Part shown: positions 5,697-5,765 of the stretch, piece after piece
Layout: each line of letters opens with the position of its first letter
Position numbering within the stretch: position 1 is the first letter of the stretch
From: Parvularcula sp.
Lineage (GTDB): Bacteria > Pseudomonadota > Alphaproteobacteria > Caulobacterales > Parvularculaceae
NCBI GenBank assembly: GCA_003506635.1
Contig: DNZB01000078.1
Location: forward strand, 1-5,765
Direction: 5' to 3'
DNA length: 5,765 nt
Translations under genes and position numbers: made by a program
The notes under the pieces: model-generated
Told to the model about the DNA's origin: nothing
The model's input: the letters and a program-made list of their open reading frames with translations, nothing else
The model's database searches: none

Positions 5697-5765
5697 ATGC
5701 CTGAAGCGGCGGCGGTGAGCGAGTTCGAATTCGTGAAACTATCCTTCAGAAACAAAACGTTGGCG
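5697..5765 (+). CDS. 5' end of a plus-strand gene, probably N-acetylmuramoyl-L-alanine amidase (partial)
   Basis: A reading frame opens at ATG 5697, directly after an in-frame TGA (5694-5696), and stays open to the window end (23 codons). Alternative in-frame starts are GTG 5715 and GTG 5733. The last would give V/M-KLSFRNKTLA, a short basic start typical of a signal peptide n-region, with GAGCGAG about 9 bases upstream. The 5697 ATG has AAGG 16 bases upstream, which is too far for a good Shine-Dalgarno. The true start is therefore undecided, and I lean toward 5733. The amidase assignment rests on gene order alone: in many Hyphomicrobiales a periplasmic amidase gene, followed by a class A penicillin-binding protein gene, is divergent from rne. 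No domain is visible in this fragment. Confidence 0.4.
   Translation, partial: MPEAAAVSEFEFVKLSFRNKTLA

Noticed and set aside
1..5765. CRISPR array, tRNA or rRNA gene, insertion sequence, phage or defence system
   Set aside because: No regularly spaced direct repeats, tRNA-like cloverleaf, transposase motif or defence-type domain was seen on either strand. All three complete genes are core housekeeping or envelope functions.

Overview
The window looks like a chromosomal housekeeping segment from a GC-rich alphaproteobacterium, most likely of the order Hyphomicrobiales (Rhizobiales). Three things point there. The RNase E has an alphaproteobacterial architecture, with a long acidic insert inside the S1 domain, arginine-rich tail clusters and a C-terminal GWW motif. 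The gene order rne - M48 metalloprotease - DsbA-family thioredoxin-like protein is one I associate with that order. A perfect CtrA-type box, TTAA-N7-TTAAC, lies in the rne upstream region. I cannot name genus or species from sequence alone.

Layout: positions 1-63 hold no supportable gene but contain a perfect 17-bp inverted repeat that touches the stop codon of the first gene. Three genes then lie head to tail on the minus strand. In transcription order they are ribonuclease E (5163 to 2398), a signal-peptide-bearing M48 zinc metalloprotease with TPR-like repeats (2311 to 878) and a DsbA/ScsC-like periplasmic thioredoxin-fold protein (834 to 64). The gaps are 86 and 43 bases, with no T-tract terminator in either, so they could be co-transcribed. 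Upstream of rne lies a 533-base divergent intergenic region (5164-5696). It holds a strong plus-strand intrinsic terminator with no obvious gene in front of it, several hairpins, a doubtful 43-codon ORF and the CtrA-type box. A plus-strand reading frame begins near 5697 and runs off the window. From gene order it is probably the start of an N-acetylmuramoyl-L-alanine amidase, but only about 23 codons are visible.

Functionally, rne supplies the main endonuclease and scaffold of the RNA degradosome. The two exported proteins resemble the envelope quality-control pair of a BepA-type protease/chaperone and a disulfide oxidoreductase/isomerase, which could act together on outer-membrane proteins. 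The protein-coding part is ordinary core genome. The most interesting unexplained signals are in the rne upstream region: the orphan terminator with its structured leader, and the CtrA box.
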